From positions 1 through 64,000 of the forward strand of contig CAIKMS010000023.1 of the NCBI GenBank assembly GCA_903828595.1: a DNA stretch of 64,000 bases, read 5' to 3'. A model generated the notes under the pieces. That model did no database searches. It saw nothing but the letters and a program-made list of their open reading frames with translations, and was not told the origin of the DNA. Below are positions 35,542-44,821 of this stretch, one piece after another (position 1 is the first letter of the stretch; each line of letters starts with the position of its first letter). A program made the position numbers and the translations under genes. This DNA comes from an uncultured Pseudomonadota bacterium (GTDB taxonomy: Bacteria > Pseudomonadota > Gammaproteobacteria > Steroidobacterales > Steroidobacteraceae).

Positions 35542-37734
35542 ATGGATGATTTTCGGCAAGCCGTTGCTTTATTCGGTCAGGGGGACCTGCTGCAGGCCTT
35601 GCGCTTAGCCAGCCAATATCATGCGCAGCATCCAGAGCATGTAGAAACTCTGTTATTGCTGGCCGAGATTCAAGCACGCAACTCCGACAGTCCGTCGGCC
35701 ATAGGCTACTTGCAGGCCGCATTAACCCTACAGCCGGCGCAACCGGCCGCATGGCGCCGACTGGGACAGATGCAGGTGGACAACGCGGACTGGGTAGAAG
35801 CGCAGCGCAGCTTTCAAGAAGCTATCCGTCACGCGCCTTCCCATCCTCGCGCCTACAACAACTTAGGTAACGTTCAAGAAAAGTTAGGACAGCCGCAGGC
35901 GGCTATGGAAAGCTACCGGCAAGCGATCGCCTGTGATCCAAAGTACGCGCTGGCGTACCAAAATTTAGGCGCGGTGTGCCTTAGCGTGCGCGAGTTCGAA
36001 GCCGCTCGCCACAGCTTTCAGCAGCTCGTCTCCATCAATCCTGATCACACCGAAGGGTGGGCTTGGCTGTCTGAAGCATGGCGCTGCCTCAAGCGTTGGG
36101 AGTTAGCCATTACGGCGGCTCGTCGCGCGGTGGAGATTAATCCGGATTCGGATTACGCATGGTTTGCTCTTTGCCAAGCTCTGTACGGTGCCGGACGATT
36201 GACCGAGTCGTTGTCGGCAAGTGTGAGGGCTTTGCAAATCAAGCCTGATCACGCCGCTGTCCTGATCTTGCAGGCCTCCATTTATTTGAGCCAGGGAGAG
36301 GTGGATCTTGCTCGCGTGCGCTACGAACTTGCCTACCAAATCGATCCGTCCTTAGAGGATGCTCGATTAGGTGCAGTCATGGCCACCATCCCCAATCTTG
36401 CGCTAGATATTCGGGAAGTAGAAACCTCAAGAGTGGCCTTTCATGAAGCATTAGAACGACTCGCAGACGAGTTGCAAGCTCAGCCCTGTCAGAATCCGGA
36501 GTTGTTGGTCGGTTCTTTCCAGCCGTTTTATCTGGCCTATCAGGAGCAAAACAATCGGGAACTGATGAGTTTTTACGGTGATATTTGCGTGCAGGCCTTA
36601 GCCTCGTGGCCTATGCCTGCGGCCATCGCGGCACAGCCAAGGCCTCAAAACCGTGAATCGCGCATGCGAATCGGTATTGTCTCTGCGCACGTGGCGGATC
36701 ATTCTGTGTATCTTGCGATCGTTCGCGGTTGGCTGTTGCAGCTGGATCGCACGAAATTTTCCATTGAGATCTTTGACTTGGGTGTTCATGAGGATCATTT
36801 CACTGAGGAAGCCAAACTGCAGGCGGAGTTTTACATACGTGATCTGCCTGACTTAACGGCCTGGGTGAAAGTTATAAGAGCACGTGATGTCGACGTGCTG
36901 CTCTATCCTGAGTTGGGTATGCACCGCCTGACTTTTCAACTGGCGAGTTTGAGACTAGCACCGCAGCAGTGGACCTCTTGGGGACACCCTATGACCAGCG
37001 GGCTGCCTACGATCGATGCGTTTTTATCGGCCACCCGATTTGAGTCCGCCAGTTCAATCAGCCACTATCGTGAGCGCCTGATTTGTTTACCGAATTTGGG
37101 CACCTATTTAAAACCTACCGCACCCACAACACCGTTACTACCTAAAGCGGCACGCGCCGATGAGCGTCCGTTGTTGATATGTCCGGGTACCCCGTTTAAG
37201 TATTCGCCTCAAGCCGATCAGGTCCTGGTGGCGATTGCAAGGGAACTAGGCGCCTGTCAGTTTTGTTTTTTTAATTATAAAGACGGTAGCTTGTCCCAAC
37301 GTTTGCGTACACGGCTTGAGAGCGCGTTTAAGTCAGCCGGGCTGCAGGCGAACGATTACTTGGTTTTCAGACCCTGGGCGCCGGCCAGTGAGTTTCATGC
37401 GCTGATGGCGCAATCGGATGTCATGTTGGATACCCTGGGTTTCTCAGGATTTAATACCGCACTTCAGGCTTTAGAAAGCGGACTGCCGGTGATCGGTTAT
37501 CGCGGTGAATTTATGCGCGGGCGTCTGGCCTCAGGGTTGCTAGAGCAGCTGGGTATGAGCGATTGGGTAGCCGATACGGCCGCCCATTACGTAAAGCTCG
37601 TGGCAACCGCCATCACGCAGCCAAATTATACTGAATCAGCGCGAGTCAGAATTTTCAAAGCCCTACCGAGCATCTATGGTGATGTAGAGCCCATTCGAGC
37701 TTTGGAGCAAGCACTCCTGGAGTCGCGCTCCTAA
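35542..37734 (+). CDS. TPR protein with SPINDLY/OGT-type glycosyltransferase (GT41)
   Basis: Protein of 730 residues. The N-terminal half (about 1-280) contains tandem TPR repeats with the A.Y.NLG..Q pattern. The C-terminal part (about 370-725) matches bacterial O-GlcNAc transferase/SPINDLY-like GT41 enzymes: IVSAHVADHSVYL near 378, CPGTPFKYSP near 548, and LDTLGFSGFNTALQAL then GLPVIGYRG near 632-655. Such enzymes transfer a sugar from a nucleotide sugar to Ser/Thr of proteins; substrate is selected by TPR. There is no flagellin or adhesin next to it to suggest a target. The gene stands alone, and its ribosome site is weak. Confidence 0.88.
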   Translation: MDDFRQAVALFGQGDLLQALRLASQYHAQHPEHVETLLLLAEIQARNSDSPSAIGYLQAALTLQPAQPAAWRRLGQMQVDNADWVEAQRSFQEAIRHAPSHPRAYNNLGNVQEKLGQPQAAMESYRQAIACDPKYALAYQNLGAVCLSVREFEAARHSFQQLVSINPDHTEGWAWLSEAWRCLKRWELAITAARRAVEINPDSDYAWFALCQALYGAGRLTESLSASVRALQIKPDHAAVLILQASIYLSQGEVDLARVRYELAYQIDPSLEDARLGAVMATIPNLALDIREVETSRVAFHEALERLADELQAQPCQNPELLVGSFQPFYLAYQEQNNRELMSFYGDICVQALASWPMPAAIAAQPRPQNRESRMRIGIVSAHVADHSVYLAIVRGWLLQLDRTKFSIEIFDLGVHEDHFTEEAKLQAEFYIRDLPDLTAWVKVIRARDVDVLLYPELGMHRLTFQLASLRLAPQQWTSWGHPMTSGLPTIDAFLSATRFESASSISHYRERLICLPNLGTYLKPTAPTTPLLPKAARADERPLLICPGTPFKYSPQADQVLVAIARELGACQFCFFNYKDGSLSQRLRTRLESAFKSAGLQANDYLVFRPWAPASEFHALMAQSDVMLDTLGFSGFNTALQALESGLPVIGYRGEFMRGRLASGLLEQLGMSDWVADTAAHYVKLVATAITQPNYTESARVRIFKALPSIYGDVEPIRALEQALLESRS

Positions 37735-37771
37735 CGGCGACGACTCCGATCCTTTAAGCTGTAGACGCTTT

Positions 37772-39331
37772 TTAAGCCGCAGCACTCACTGGCTGGCGTA
37801 TCAGGTACTCAAAGGCACTCAGGGACGCTTTTGCGCCGTCACCCATGGCAATAATGATTTGCTTATAGGGGGTATTGGTGCAGTCGCCGGCCGCAAAAAC
37901 ACCCGGATGTGACGATTGCCCGTGAGCGTTGACCTCGATTTCTCCACGCGGGGATAAAGCGACCACTCCTTTAAGCCAGTCCGTATTGGGCACCAGGCCG
38001 ATTTGTACAAACACCCCCGACAGATCCAGATGGTGAAGTTGGTCTGATTGCCGATCGCGGTATTGCAGGCCGGTTACGCGGGCACCATCGCCAATCACCT
38101 GTGTGGTTTGTGCTCGGGTGATCACGCTGACGTTAGTCAAGCTGTTAAGCCGGTCCTGCAATACCTCATCCGCGCGTAGCGTTTGGTCGTACTCCAGCAG
38201 TGTGACGTGACTGGCCAGACCGGCTAAATCAATAGCCGCCTCAACCCCTGAGTTACCGCCACCAATGACGGCTACGGGTTTGTTCTTAAATAACGGGCCG
38301 TCACAATGCGCGCAGTAGGCAACACCCTTGTTTTTGTATTCCTGCTCTCCGGGCACGTTGATGTCGCGCCAGCGAGCCCCCGTAGCAATAATCAGGCTCT
38401 TGGCTTTGAGCGTAGTACCGCTCGATAGGTGCACGGTGTGCACATCCCCGGTGGTTATTGCCTGAGCTTTGTCGGCGGTCAGGATATCCACGTCATAGGA
38501 TCTGACGTGCTCTTCCAGCGCATGCACCATTTGAGTGCCCTGCGTCTGTGTGACCGAGATAAAGTTTTCGATGCCCAGAGTATCTAGCAGTTGACCACCG
38601 AAGCGCTCAGCAACGATCCCGGTGCGTATACCCTTGCGCGCAGCGTAGATGGCTGCCGCCGCACCCGCGGGGCCACCGCCAATGACCAGTACATCGAACA
38701 TGGGTTTGACACGACTAGGTTCCGGTAGGGCCGACGGGCTGGCTTGCCCTAATTTCATCAGTAATTCACTCATGCTCGAGCGTCCTTGGCTGAAAGCTAT
38801 ATCGTCAACGAAGGTGTTGGGAACTGCGAGAACCTGCCGCTTCTCCACCTCATCCGGGAATAAAGCACCATCGATCATGGTGTGGGAAATTAAAGGGTTC
38901 AAAGCAGCCATCAGATTGAGGGCTTGAACGACCTCCGGACAGCTTTGGCAGCTTAAGGAAACGTAAGTCTCAAAGTGCTGACGTTGGGTCAGGCCGCGAA
39001 TTTGATTTTGTACCTCAGCGCTTGCCTTAGGTGGGTGGCCGCCTGTGTGTAGCAGTGCCAGTATCAGCGAGGTAAATTCGTGACCCATCGGAATACCGGC
39101 GAATGTAATGCGGGGCTGCTCGCCGTGACGAGCCAGTGTGAACCGTGGTGTTCGGCCAGAATCTTTGCCTTCGGTGAGCGTAATCATCGGCGATAGCTCA
39201 ACAAGCTCATGGAGCAGTTCGCGCAATTCCAGGGATGCGGCTGAGGTGTCCAGATAAGCACAAAGCTCAACGGTGGCGCTTAGTTTGGTGAAGTGGCTTT
39301 GCAGTTGACTTTTGATCTCAGGGCTTAGCAT
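37772..39331 (-). CDS. ahpF: Alkyl hydroperoxide reductase subunit F
   Basis: Flavoenzyme of about 519 residues. It has an N-terminal tandem thioredoxin-like domain with SCQSC near residue 130, an FAD domain with [16 protein letters not shown] near 215, the thioredoxin reductase-type redox pair in CAHC near 345, and NADH-binding [16 protein letters not shown]. It takes electrons from NADH and reduces AhpC. The start is set at the Met that gives [10 protein letters not shown], matching AhpF beginnings; two earlier in-frame Met codons at 39397 and 39352 exist. It is downstream of ahpC in one operon. Confidence 0.95.
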   Translation of the reverse strand: MLSPEIKSQLQSHFTKLSATVELCAYLDTSAASLELRELLHELVELSPMITLTEGKDSGRTPRFTLARHGEQPRITFAGIPMGHEFTSLILALLHTGGHPPKASAEVQNQIRGLTQRQHFETYVSLSCQSCPEVVQALNLMAALNPLISHTMIDGALFPDEVEKRQVLAVPNTFVDDIAFSQGRSSMSELLMKLGQASPSALPEPSRVKPMFDVLVIGGGPAGAAAAIYAARKGIRTGIVAERFGGQLLDTLGIENFISVTQTQGTQMVHALEEHVRSYDVDILTADKAQAITTGDVHTVHLSSGTTLKAKSLIIATGARWRDINVPGEQEYKNKGVAYCAHCDGPLFKNKPVAVIGGGNSGVEAAIDLAGLASHVTLLEYDQTLRADEVLQDRLNSLTNVSVITRAQTTQVIGDGARVTGLQYRDRQSDQLHHLDLSGVFVQIGLVPNTDWLKGVVALSPRGEIEVNAHGQSSHPGVFAAGDCTNTPYKQIIIAMGDGAKASLSAFEYLIRQPVSAAA

Positions 39332-39410
39332 GGCGACATCTCCGTTGGGCATTTCATCAAAGAAGTGCCGACCTATCGTTTGGGATGCGGTCGGCACAGC
39401 GGGTTGGGTC

Positions 39411-39974
39411 TTAGATCTTTCCGACCAGATCTAACGATGGAGCCAGAGTCTGTGCACCGGGCGTCCACTTAGCAGGGCAGACCTCTCCTGGATGAGACGC
39501 CACGTACTGCGCGGCCTGTACCTTTCGCAGCAGTTCTTTGGCATCTCGCCCTATGCCCAAATCATGAACCTCCATAACTTTGATCTTGCCAGACGGATCA
39601 ATAACGAAGGTTCCTCGCAGCGCAACGCCTTCTTCCTCAATTAAGACTTGAAAGTGCCGCGCTAATACGTGGGTAGGATCGCCGATGAGGGGGTAGCGAA
39701 CCTTGCTAATGGTTTCGGAGTTGTCGTGCCAGGCTTTATGGGTGAAGTGGGTATCAGTGGATATCCCGTAGATCTCTACACCCATTTTCTGGAAGGCCGC
39801 GTAATGATCGGCCAGATCACCCAGTTCAGTAGGGCAAACAAAGGTAAAGTCGGCTGGGTAAAACACCAAAACCGACCAGTGGCCTAAGAGGTCAGATTCA
39901 GTGACTGGCTTAAATTCGCCGTTGTGATACGCGGTTGCCTTAAAGGGCTGTACGGTGGTGTTGATGAGACTCAT
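39411..39974 (-). CDS. ahpC: Alkyl hydroperoxide reductase subunit C (peroxiredoxin)
   Basis: Typical 2-Cys peroxiredoxin of 187 residues. The peroxidatic Cys is in [16 protein letters not shown] near residue 47 and the resolving Cys in GEVCPAKW near 166. It reduces peroxides and is recycled by AhpF, encoded 79 bp downstream. A GGAG ribosome site precedes the ATG. The upstream region has an OxyR-type operator. Confidence 0.97.
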   Translation of the reverse strand: MSLINTTVQPFKATAYHNGEFKPVTESDLLGHWSVLVFYPADFTFVCPTELGDLADHYAAFQKMGVEIYGISTDTHFTHKAWHDNSETISKVRYPLIGDPTHVLARHFQVLIEEEGVALRGTFVIDPSGKIKVMEVHDLGIGRDAKELLRKVQAAQYVASHPGEVCPAKWTPGAQTLAPSLDLVGKI

Positions 39975-40041
39975 GGCGGGATGACTCCGTGAAATAGTTA
40001 GAACACGTCGTCATCATGGCTTCTGGTGAGTTTTTTTTGAA

Positions 40042-40078
40042 ATGAATTGATTCTATTAATTTAATAGATAAAAACTAT
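40042..40078 (-). promoter_or_regulatory. OxyR-type operator upstream of ahpCF
   Basis: Read on the minus strand the site is ATAG-N7-CTAT-N7-ATAG-N7-TCAT. This is the four-element OxyR spacing (ATAG.7.CTAT.7.ATAG.7.CTAT) with three exact elements and a fourth differing at two bases. It ends 67 bp before the ahpC start codon, inside an AT-rich promoter. This predicts peroxide induction of ahpCF. Confidence 0.8.
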
Positions 40079-40093
40079 CGAGTCCGCATAAGG

Positions 40094-40115
40094 AAGGGGC
40101 GCCAAAGCGCCCCTT
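40094..40115 (-). terminator. Hairpin between the OYE gene and ahpC
   Basis: AAGGGGCGC (40094-40102) pairs with GCGCCCCTT (40107-40115) around a CAAA loop, nine pairs. It lies downstream of the OYE stop codon on the minus strand and just upstream of the ahpC operator. No long T-run follows. A second, imperfect dyad lies at about 40129-40163. Confidence 0.45.
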
Positions 40116-40167
40116 CATACGGTGGGAACGACCGAGCAGCCCTTAAAGCTGCCCGATCGGTCTGGCT

Positions 40168-41256
40168 CTACAGAGCAGGGTAGTCGGTATAGCCTTTGGC
40201 GCCGCCGCCGTACAGGGTGCTGGCATCCAAGGCATTGAGCGGGGAATTGTTTTTCAGACGCGCTACCAGATCGGGATTGCTGATGAACGGCCGACCGAAG
40301 GCCACCATATCGGCGTGACCTTGGGCGACGACTTCTTTGGCTAACTCACCGGTGTAGCCGTTATTAACAATCCATAGGCCGGTAGGGTTCTGTGCCTTAT
40401 AGGCGACGCGCAGTGCTTCATAGTCAAAGGCGACGTTGTCACGCGCACCGCCTGTGGTGCCTTCGATGACATGAATAAAAGCCACATGACGTTGGCTTAA
40501 CGCATCAACTAATGTCCCAAACAGCAGCTGCGCATCGCTGTCTTGGTGGGCATCGTTGACCGCCGTTACCGGCGACAGGCGAATTCCGGTGCGACTAGCA
40601 CCGATGGCATTAATGACCGCGTCAACGACCTCGATAACCAGTCGGATTCGGTTCTCAATAGACCCCCCATAGCTGTCGGTCCGGTCATTAATGCTGTCGC
40701 GTAAAAACTGCTCCAGCAGGTACCCGTTGGCGCTGTGAATTTCAACGCCATCAAACCCGGCCGCGATGGCGTTAAGTGCTGCCTGTCGATAGTCAGCAAT
40801 GACGCTTGCCAGTTCATCGGTACGAAGTGCCCTTGGGGTGGATACGTCGGTAAATCCTTCGGCCGTGTAGGTTTTGGCGATGGCCGCCTTGGCCGTGCTG
40901 GAGACCGGAGCCTGACCGTCGGGTAGTAGTGACGAGTGGGAGATACGACCCACGTGCCAGAGCTGGCAGACCATGTGACCGCCCTTGGCATGTACCGCAT
41001 CGGTTACGACCTTCCAGGCGCTAACTTGTTCAGCGCTGTAGATGCCGGGAGTGTCCAGATAGCCTTGTCCCATCGGGCTAATCTGGGTGGCTTCTGAGAT
41101 GATCAAACCGGCTGTAGCCCTTTGCTCGTAATAGTCACGCACCAGTGGAGTAACGGCACGGGTTGGATTGGCTCGGTTGCGGGTCAGTGGTGCCATGGCC
41201 AGCCGATTTGGCAGGGTAAGACCATTAAAGGAAACGGTGTCAAATAACGTACTCAT
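40168..41256 (-). CDS. Old yellow enzyme family alkene reductase (NemA-like)
   Basis: FMN-dependent reductase of 362 residues with the OYE TIM-barrel pattern: PNRLAMAPLTRNRA at the N-terminus, GLIISEATQISPMGQGY, the substrate-binding His/Asn in EIHSANGYLLEQFL near residue 175, and the DRTDSYGGSIENR loop. It reduces activated alkenes or nitro esters using NAD(P)H. Its position upstream of ahpCF in the same direction suggests an electrophile/oxidative stress setting, although ahpC has its own promoter. Confidence 0.93.
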   Translation of the reverse strand: MSTLFDTVSFNGLTLPNRLAMAPLTRNRANPTRAVTPLVRDYYEQRATAGLIISEATQISPMGQGYLDTPGIYSAEQVSAWKVVTDAVHAKGGHMVCQLWHVGRISHSSLLPDGQAPVSSTAKAAIAKTYTAEGFTDVSTPRALRTDELASVIADYRQAALNAIAAGFDGVEIHSANGYLLEQFLRDSINDRTDSYGGSIENRIRLVIEVVDAVINAIGASRTGIRLSPVTAVNDAHQDSDAQLLFGTLVDALSQRHVAFIHVIEGTTGGARDNVAFDYEALRVAYKAQNPTGLWIVNNGYTGELAKEVVAQGHADMVAFGRPFISNPDLVARLKNNSPLNALDASTLYGGGAKGYTDYPAL

Positions 41257-41464
41257 TAGGTAGTCCTCAGGCGGCTGTCAGGTACTGGGCACCACGGGAT
41301 GACCCGCACTGCCAACGATAAGCATCAAATATGAGTCCAGGGTCCCTATGTTAGCTGACGATAGCGCGACTCAGGTTAAGGACTAACCGCATTTTTAGGT
41401 CGGTGCCAGACGTAAGTAATATGGGTTGAGCTGAGCGCCTTAGGTCCCGGCGTTTGATTTCAAC

Positions 41465-41938
41465 CTAGAAGCAGGCGGTTGTGGAGGGCGCGCTGGTTTG
41501 TACGCCCAAGCTATTGACTTGAAACGTTTGACAGTTTGTGTCGGCCGTCTGGGATCCGGTCGCGGTTGCCGTGACGGTAAAGGCGGCGGGGGCGTAGGGG
41601 CTGGTGGTGGCTGCCGTGTAGGTAACGTTCAGGCTGTAGTAAGACCTAGAGCCGCTATTACTCGTCACGGCGACGGGGAACGCGGTGACCGATGCAGCAT
41701 AACCCAGCGCGGAGGGCGAGTTGGTATAGGTATTGTAGGCGCTGTAGTACTGCTCTTCGCGAGCAGCCAGCGCCATGATGGCGTTTTTTGCATCAATACG
41801 ATGCGCTTTGAGGATCTGTGACTGGTAGGTCGATGCCGCGACCACCGTGATTATCGCAAGTATGGCAACCGCTGCCATTAATTCCAGCAACGTGACACCG
41901 AGTTGACGATAAAACTGACGGTTTGTAATAGCGTTCAT
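41465..41938 (-). CDS. pilE: Type IV pilin-like protein PilE
   Basis: Protein of about 158 residues, last gene of a minor pilin cluster. The prepilin peptidase site is QLGVTLLELMAAVAIL: Gly-1, Glu+5, then the hydrophobic helix that inserts in the membrane and packs in the pilus. The conserved Phe at +1 is replaced by Val. Two Cys near the end (DTNCQTF and STTACF) could form the D-loop disulfide. The start at 41938 (MNAITNRQF) gives a normal leader; an ORF start at 41986 would overlap pilX. Confidence 0.88.
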   Translation of the reverse strand: MNAITNRQFYRQLGVTLLELMAAVAILAIITVVAASTYQSQILKAHRIDAKNAIMALAAREEQYYSAYNTYTNSPSALGYAASVTAFPVAVTSNSGSRSYYSLNVTYTAATTSPYAPAAFTVTATATGSQTADTNCQTFQVNSLGVQTSAPSTTACF

Positions 41939-41982
41939 ATCACTCGTTGGGTTGAGGCTGAAATTGATTTCTTGGGTATCCA

Positions 41983-42579
41983 TCACTGCAGGGCTAGATT
42001 TTTGGTGCTGCTGCCGATCTCGTAGGTACTTTCTACCACGGCGATAGCGTCGGGACTGCCACCGTAGCCAACCGCATCAATGCGATACACCTGGCCTAAT
42101 CCGTCCGCGCTGGCGCCCAGTAAGGAAATATAAAACGTGGGGGTCGACCAATAGGTGCCCGCCGCTGCAGTGGTGGTAATGTTCATCCCGGGAGGCAGAT
42201 AGGTGGTACCTATGGGGACCCCGCCTACTACCCAAGGTACTGTTGTTACCGGCACGCTGCCTAAAGCGGTGCTCAGTGCGTTCGTGCAAACCTGACCGGT
42301 CGTACTCGAAGCGGCGATTAAAGCCGTGCAACTCTTTACGAAGGACGTGGCATTGGTGCCTGATGCCAGCCAAAATTCAGCATACTGCAGCGCTGACTGA
42401 GCTGCTTGAAAAGCCCGTTGTTTTTCGCGCACGTTACCGCCAATTTTCTGGTCCACGGCGATGCTTCTGAACAGACTCAGCGCCAACAAGGTCACTACCG
42501 TCAGTAACAGAAGGCTGGCCACCAGCACGAAGCCTTTTTGCGATGTTGGCCCACGGCTTGGGTTGATTCGGTCGTGCAT
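41983..42579 (-). CDS. pilX: Type IV pilus assembly protein PilX
   Basis: Protein of 198 residues of the PilX N-terminal family. SQKGFVLVASLLLLTVVTLL is the membrane helix, and the following IAVDQKIGGNVREKQRAFQAA is the conserved family stretch. It is a minor pilin-like priming component with no prepilin E+5 (GFVLVASL), as is usual in PilX. It starts three bases or so after pilW ends. Confidence 0.88.
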   Translation of the reverse strand: MHDRINPSRGPTSQKGFVLVASLLLLTVVTLLALSLFRSIAVDQKIGGNVREKQRAFQAAQSALQYAEFWLASGTNATSFVKSCTALIAASSTTGQVCTNALSTALGSVPVTTVPWVVGGVPIGTTYLPPGMNITTTAAAGTYWSTPTFYISLLGASADGLGQVYRIDAVGYGGSPDAIAVVESTYEIGSSTKNLALQ

Positions 42580-42583
42580 GGCG

Positions 42584-43342
42584 CTAACTCCCTGCCTTAT
42601 TCATCAGGGCAATGGTGCGCGTGAGGCTGATGGTGTCGGGTCCTACGCCATTGGTCTTCGTGTTATTGAACACCAGTGTGACTTGCACTGAGATCACATT
42701 CAGCCAGTCGGTCGCCGCCATGGAGGATGCCGGCTTGAAGGTGTCTATCGACGTGCTGGTGGCGTTCGGGTTGGTGCGTATGCCATACAGCACTTGCAGA
42801 CTGCTTACCGAATCGGCGATGGGCACAGCGGTGCCCACCGTGGCCCCGGCGGTGACCTTGCAAACCAGCTGATTGGAGGCGTTGATGCTAAACGCGTTGA
42901 TATAAACTTGGGGTGTAGCGCCGGTGGATACGCTGCCATCACAGTTGATCAGGTTGTCGGCCGCCGCCGCATAAAAAGCCACCGATAGGGTGTCACTGCC
43001 TGTGCCAGTGCCGGTAGCGCTTCCGGTACCGGTCACGGATTGACCGGCTGTGGTGAACGGTGCCGATACTAAAAACACAGAGCTTGCCTGCTGTGTAACC
43101 GGGTTCGGGAAATAACCCGTGGAGGTAATCACCTCGTTGAGCACGGTCATAGCAAAGATCTGAGTATCGTTTTGTTGGGACAGATTAGCCTGGGCTTGAA
43201 AGGCCTTTTTATTCATCTGCGTCATGAAGAAAAGTCCGCCGAGTAAAAACACGGACAAGACTAAAGCCACCAGTAACTCGGGCAGAGTAAACCCGCCCTG
43301 CGAGCCTGAGCGACTCAGATGGCGTGGCGCGGCGGTCTTCAT
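42584..43342 (-). CDS. pilW: Minor pilin assembly protein PilW
   Basis: Protein of 252 residues. The prepilin site is GGFTLPELLVALVLSVFLL (G-F-T-L-P-E), followed by a large periplasmic domain rich in Ser/Thr/Gly. PilW is a minor pilin that primes assembly with PilV, PilX and FimU/FimT. Its start overlaps the end of pilV by four bases. Confidence 0.88.
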   Translation of the reverse strand: MKTAAPRHLSRSGSQGGFTLPELLVALVLSVFLLGGLFFMTQMNKKAFQAQANLSQQNDTQIFAMTVLNEVITSTGYFPNPVTQQASSVFLVSAPFTTAGQSVTGTGSATGTGTGSDTLSVAFYAAAADNLINCDGSVSTGATPQVYINAFSINASNQLVCKVTAGATVGTAVPIADSVSSLQVLYGIRTNPNATSTSIDTFKPASSMAATDWLNVISVQVTLVFNNTKTNGVGPDTISLTRTIALMNKAGS

Positions 43343-43920
43343 GGTTCCACGTACAAGGTGAGTGTTGGCGTGGTGATGGCCGAGGTTGTTGCCGATTGGC
43401 TCTCAGCATTCAGCCCCACTAGTTTTTCGGCCCAGGTCAGGGTGATGGTGCAGTTAATGGGCACAGCAACCACGGCTGATGTACAGATGATGGTGGCGGT
43501 GTTGGGCTGTGGCAGCGCTTGGTTGAGCTGGGCTGCCCAGTTTTGCAGATCGTAACTGGCCATTTGGATATTCGTGCAGGGCGCTGAGGTCGCTGGCGCG
43601 CGCGTCGTGCCGATCTCGCAATTTACGACCGTCGATAAGCCACTCGCGGCAGGAATCACCCCGTTAGTCATCACTAAACCGGTAGTCCCCAGCGTGGCCC
43701 CAAACGCACCCGAAGCCCAATAGGCTTTGTTGGCGTGCATGGAGGCGGCAAGGCTGTCGGCCTCAATCGCTGCCATGCTGCGATCGTTCGCGTCGGCCGT
43801 GGACGATAGCGCCAGCGCCTGCATTTTAGCGATGCCCAGTAACCCCAGGCTAATCACGACCAAGGCCACGAGAACCTCAACGAGGCTAAAGCCCTTGGCC
43901 AATACGCGTGGAGACGGCAT
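43339..43920 (-). CDS. pilV: Minor pilin PilV
   Basis: Protein of 193 residues with the prepilin site KGFSLVEVLVALVVISLG (Glu+5 present) and two or more Cys in the C-terminal domain. The start at 43920 is an ATG that overlaps the fimT stop (ATGA); the frame runs further into fimT but a leader of eight to ten residues fits type IV pilins. It is part of the minor pilin priming complex. Confidence 0.88.
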   Translation of the reverse strand: MPSPRVLAKGFSLVEVLVALVVISLGLLGIAKMQALALSSTADANDRSMAAIEADSLAASMHANKAYWASGAFGATLGTTGLVMTNGVIPAASGLSTVVNCEIGTTRAPATSAPCTNIQMASYDLQNWAAQLNQALPQPNTATIICTSAVVAVPINCTITLTWAEKLVGLNAESQSATTSAITTPTLTLYVEP

Positions 43921-44543
43921 CAGGTACATCCGTTTACACCCGACAATTCGGTGATCGTTTTGCCAGCCAGTGTCAGATAGATACATCGCGTCCAGGAGGT
44001 GCCGGTGGGCGTGGTATGCAGCGTGAAAGTCGTTGGGCCAACCAGCCCTGTTGTTGAACCGTTGCGATTGAAGGTTACGGCAGCAACCGGAGCGGTCAGC
44101 GTATCCGTGCCAGTGAAGGATGGGCGATTGTGGCGTATAAAAGGTTTTTCATTGGCGTCTAATACTTGATTGCCATTAAGGTCCGACCAGACCACCCAGC
44201 CGGTGGCCCAGGATGTGGAGCCACCGGTAGCAGAGTTACAGGCAGTGCCGTTTGAGGATGCGCAGATGCTGACGGTCTGGCCTTCTTTGATCGCCTCGGC
44301 TCTGGCGTACTGCATATCTCCCAACAGATCGTTGATCTCGCCGGACACGCGCGCAGAGTTGGTGACATAGCGGAAGGATGACACTCCCATAGTCGACAGG
44401 ATGCCCACGATACTGATGGCGACCATCAGTTGCAGAAGGGTATAGCCCCGCTGGTCTGCCCTGCGGCGAGGCGTACCCGCACCGTGCCGGATCGACGGTG
44501 TGCTTGCCCTGCTAATGCAAGGGATTGTCAGGTGATATGCCAT
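43920..44543 (-). CDS. fimT: FimT/FimU (GspH-type) minor pseudopilin with Gln+5
   Basis: Protein of 207 residues, first gene of the cluster. The prepilin site reads RGYTLLQLMVAISIVGILS: Gly-1 then Tyr, and the normally conserved Glu+5 is Gln. The leader before the cleavage site is unusually long (about 33 residues) and no later start codon precedes the site. The C-terminal GspH-like domain has the expected AEAIKEGQTVSIC pattern. Members of this group bind DNA or prime pilus assembly; neither can be assigned from sequence. Confidence 0.85.
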   Translation of the reverse strand: MAYHLTIPCISRASTPSIRHGAGTPRRRADQRGYTLLQLMVAISIVGILSTMGVSSFRYVTNSARVSGEINDLLGDMQYARAEAIKEGQTVSICASSNGTACNSATGGSTSWATGWVVWSDLNGNQVLDANEKPFIRHNRPSFTGTDTLTAPVAAVTFNRNGSTTGLVGPTTFTLHTTPTGTSWTRCIYLTLAGKTITELSGVNGCT

Positions 44544-44797
44544 AAGCGGTATTCCTTAAGACCGTACTATACCGGGGTGCAGCTCTTGGTGCAGGTTGGG
44601 TGCTCTAAATTGCGACATCCATCCCCTTCAGGGGCCACGCGCTGCGTTTGGGGTGGGCAAAATCGACATTTTTCGCGGTAGAGCCGGGCATTGCGCGGCT
44701 AGGGGGCATGAACTGGCGGCCTGGCGCGTGGGAAAGTGAGAGCCGCAAGCACCGGCAGGCCGTCAGAACCTGCCGTAGAATACCCTGATGTAAAAAG

Positions 44798-44814
44798 TAA
44801 GTGTTTGACACTTA
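44798..44814 (+). promoter_or_regulatory. Perfect palindrome before the Lrp-type regulator gene
   Basis: TAAGTGT-TTG-ACACTTA, seven-base arms with a three-base spacer, ends seven bases before the GTG at 44822. Its position over the transcript start or leader suggests autoregulation, common in Lrp/AsnC genes. Confidence 0.55.
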
Positions 44815-44821
44815 AGGCAGG

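Noticed and set aside
35306-35608. 100-codon frame before the GT41 gene
   Set aside because: Overlaps the GT41 start in another frame; Cys/Arg-rich random appearance.
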